DNA of 64,000 nt from Collinsella aerofaciens (GTDB taxonomy: Bacteria; Actinomycetota; Coriobacteriia; Coriobacteriales; Coriobacteriaceae), in contig NZ_OY725712.1 of NCBI RefSeq assembly GCF_963360655.1, positions 992,001-1,056,000 of the forward strand. Reading direction: 5' to 3'. Positions 63,285 to 64,000 of this stretch are shown piece by piece. The number at the start of each line of letters is the position of its first letter. Position 1 is the first letter of the stretch. Both the position numbers and the translations under genes were made by a program. The notes under the pieces were generated by a model that did not search any database, had not been told where the DNA came from, and was given only the letters and a program-made list of their open reading frames with translations.

Positions 63285-63905
63285 CTAGCGCTCCATGTTG
63301 GGAACGATGCTGCCCTCCGTTACTGCGCGCACGGCCAAGCGCATGATGTTGTCGTAGCCGGTCTTGCTCAGGATCTCCGAGATGCGACGCTTGATGGTGC
63401 CCTCACTCATAAACAGCTCGGCCGCGATCTCGCGACGGCTCTTGCCCTCGCAGGCAAGGCGCAAAATCGATAGCTCAACATCGTCGAGTGCCGCCGTACC
63501 CGAAAAAATACTCTCGGGCGGCTTGGGAAACGTGCAATAGCCCGCCAGCGTGGAGCGCATCACGGCGAATAGCTCGTCGATACCGACGTTCTTGTACACA
63601 AAGCTATCGACGCCCGCCTCGCGGGCCTGATCGACAAAGGTGATCTCGGGCATGCCGGTCATGATAATGACGCGGCACTCGGGCAGTTGTTCTTTAATGC
63701 GCGCCGCCGCCACGATGCCGTTGGAATCATGCTCGGTGCATACGTCCATCAGCATCATGTCCGGGCGCTCCTTGAGCGCGACACCCAAGGCCTCGGAAGC
63801 ATCGGCAATGGCGGAAACAACGGTCATATCGGGCTGGTCGCCAACGGAACGCGCCAGGCTCTCGCGCAGGATGGCCTGGTCTTCGACTATAAGGACGCGG
63901 ATCAT
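63285..63905 (-). CDS. NarL/LuxR-type response regulator
   Basis: A 206-residue regulator: receiver with Asp54 (ERPDMMLMDVCTEHDSNGIV) and Lys in VDSFVYKNVGIDELFAVM, then a LuxR helix-turn-helix (LRLACEGKSRREIAAELFMS, EGTIKRRISEILSKTGYDN). It overlaps the end of the upstream sensor kinase gene by four bases (ATGA), so the pair is translationally coupled. Target unknown. Confidence 0.95.
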   Translation of the reverse strand: MIRVLIVEDQAILRESLARSVGDQPDMTVVSAIADASEALGVALKERPDMMLMDVCTEHDSNGIVAAARIKEQLPECRVIIMTGMPEITFVDQAREAGVDSFVYKNVGIDELFAVMRSTLAGYCTFPKPPESIFSGTAALDDVELSILRLACEGKSRREIAAELFMSEGTIKRRISEILSKTGYDNIMRLAVRAVTEGSIVPNMER

Positions 63906-64000
63906 GAGCTTCTCCTTTGAGCTGTGGCGCTGGCGTTGAGCGGGATGGACACCGCAAGCGTAAAGGGCGGGGCGGCATGGATTTCCAGGCAGCCGCCCAG
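63902..64000 (-). CDS. C-terminal end of a sensor histidine kinase (cut by the window edge)
   Basis: Only the last 32 codons are visible: GGCLEIHAAPPFTLAVSIPL followed by a short Ala/Ser/Arg tail. The GG ... V.IPL pattern is the end of a HATPase_c domain. Its TGA overlaps the response-regulator ATG, so it is the cognate kinase. Confidence 0.75.
   Translation of the reverse strand: MGGCLEIHAAPPFTLAVSIPLNASATAQRRSS

Overview
This 64 kb window is high-GC bacterial DNA and most resembles a Collinsella-like member of the Coriobacteriia (anaerobic gut Actinomycetota). I infer this from an actinobacterial dnaK-grpE-dnaJ-hspR cluster with ClpB, a LuxR regulator fused to a long polytopic membrane domain of the Coriobacteriia type, a mannose-class PTS, a 2[4Fe-4S] ferredoxin, and nickel/hydrogenase maturation genes. 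No species assignment was possible without a database search.

Layout. (1) 1-2.8 kb, minus strand: a sugar isomerase/epimerase cut by the window edge, a YfcC-type carrier and a GntR/UTRA repressor, probably one catabolic locus. (2) 2.8-6.1 kb: a decayed stretch with a PRD-domain remnant, a P-loop kinase N-terminal remnant, a frameshifted iron-containing alcohol dehydrogenase, an IS200-like element and tRNA-Arg(CCT). (3) 6.2-9.9 kb: a mannose-family PTS operon (IIAB, IIC, IID, then a DUF956 protein after a terminator). (4) 9.9-15.2 kb: hypA, a 925-residue Fe-S/FAD oxidoreductase, a divergent TetR regulator and a polytopic membrane protein. (5) 15.4-26.2 kb: a membrane-anchored unknown, a DUF4143-type ATPase, clpB, two small membrane-anchored unknowns and an aconitase-family hydratase. 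(6) 26.6-31 kb: the dnaK operon. (7) 31.4-37.1 kb: ferredoxin, an IS3-type element, and the nadA-nadB-nadC-niaR operon behind a perfect 19-bp-arm palindrome. (8) 37.3-47.3 kb: a LytTR/GHKL two-component pair, an unknown protein, thioredoxin, nikR with a small partner gene, hypF-hypC-hypD-hypE and a phosphoglycolate-phosphatase-like HAD protein. (9) 47.3-49.2 kb: a periodic palindrome array, then an IS110-family recombinase preceded by a perfect 235-bp tandem duplication. (10) 49.4-64 kb: a lipoprotein, PTS glucose IIA, a Fic protein, pyrE, mgtA with a candidate leader, the LuxR membrane regulator, a zinc-ribbon/SPFH membrane module with a lipoprotein, and the start of a NarL-type two-component system.

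The intergenic DNA is unusually rich in dispersed palindromic repeats. I can distinguish seven families (called A-G below), several with compensatory changes in their stems and one interrupted by the IS3 element. The most notable structures are the duplicated noncoding end of the IS110 element (candidate bridge-RNA region), a ~180-260 bp multi-hairpin element that starts at the stop codon of three unrelated genes, a shared 27-bp motif upstream of clpB and dnaK, and two autoregulation-like inverted repeats upstream of the ATPase and Fic genes.
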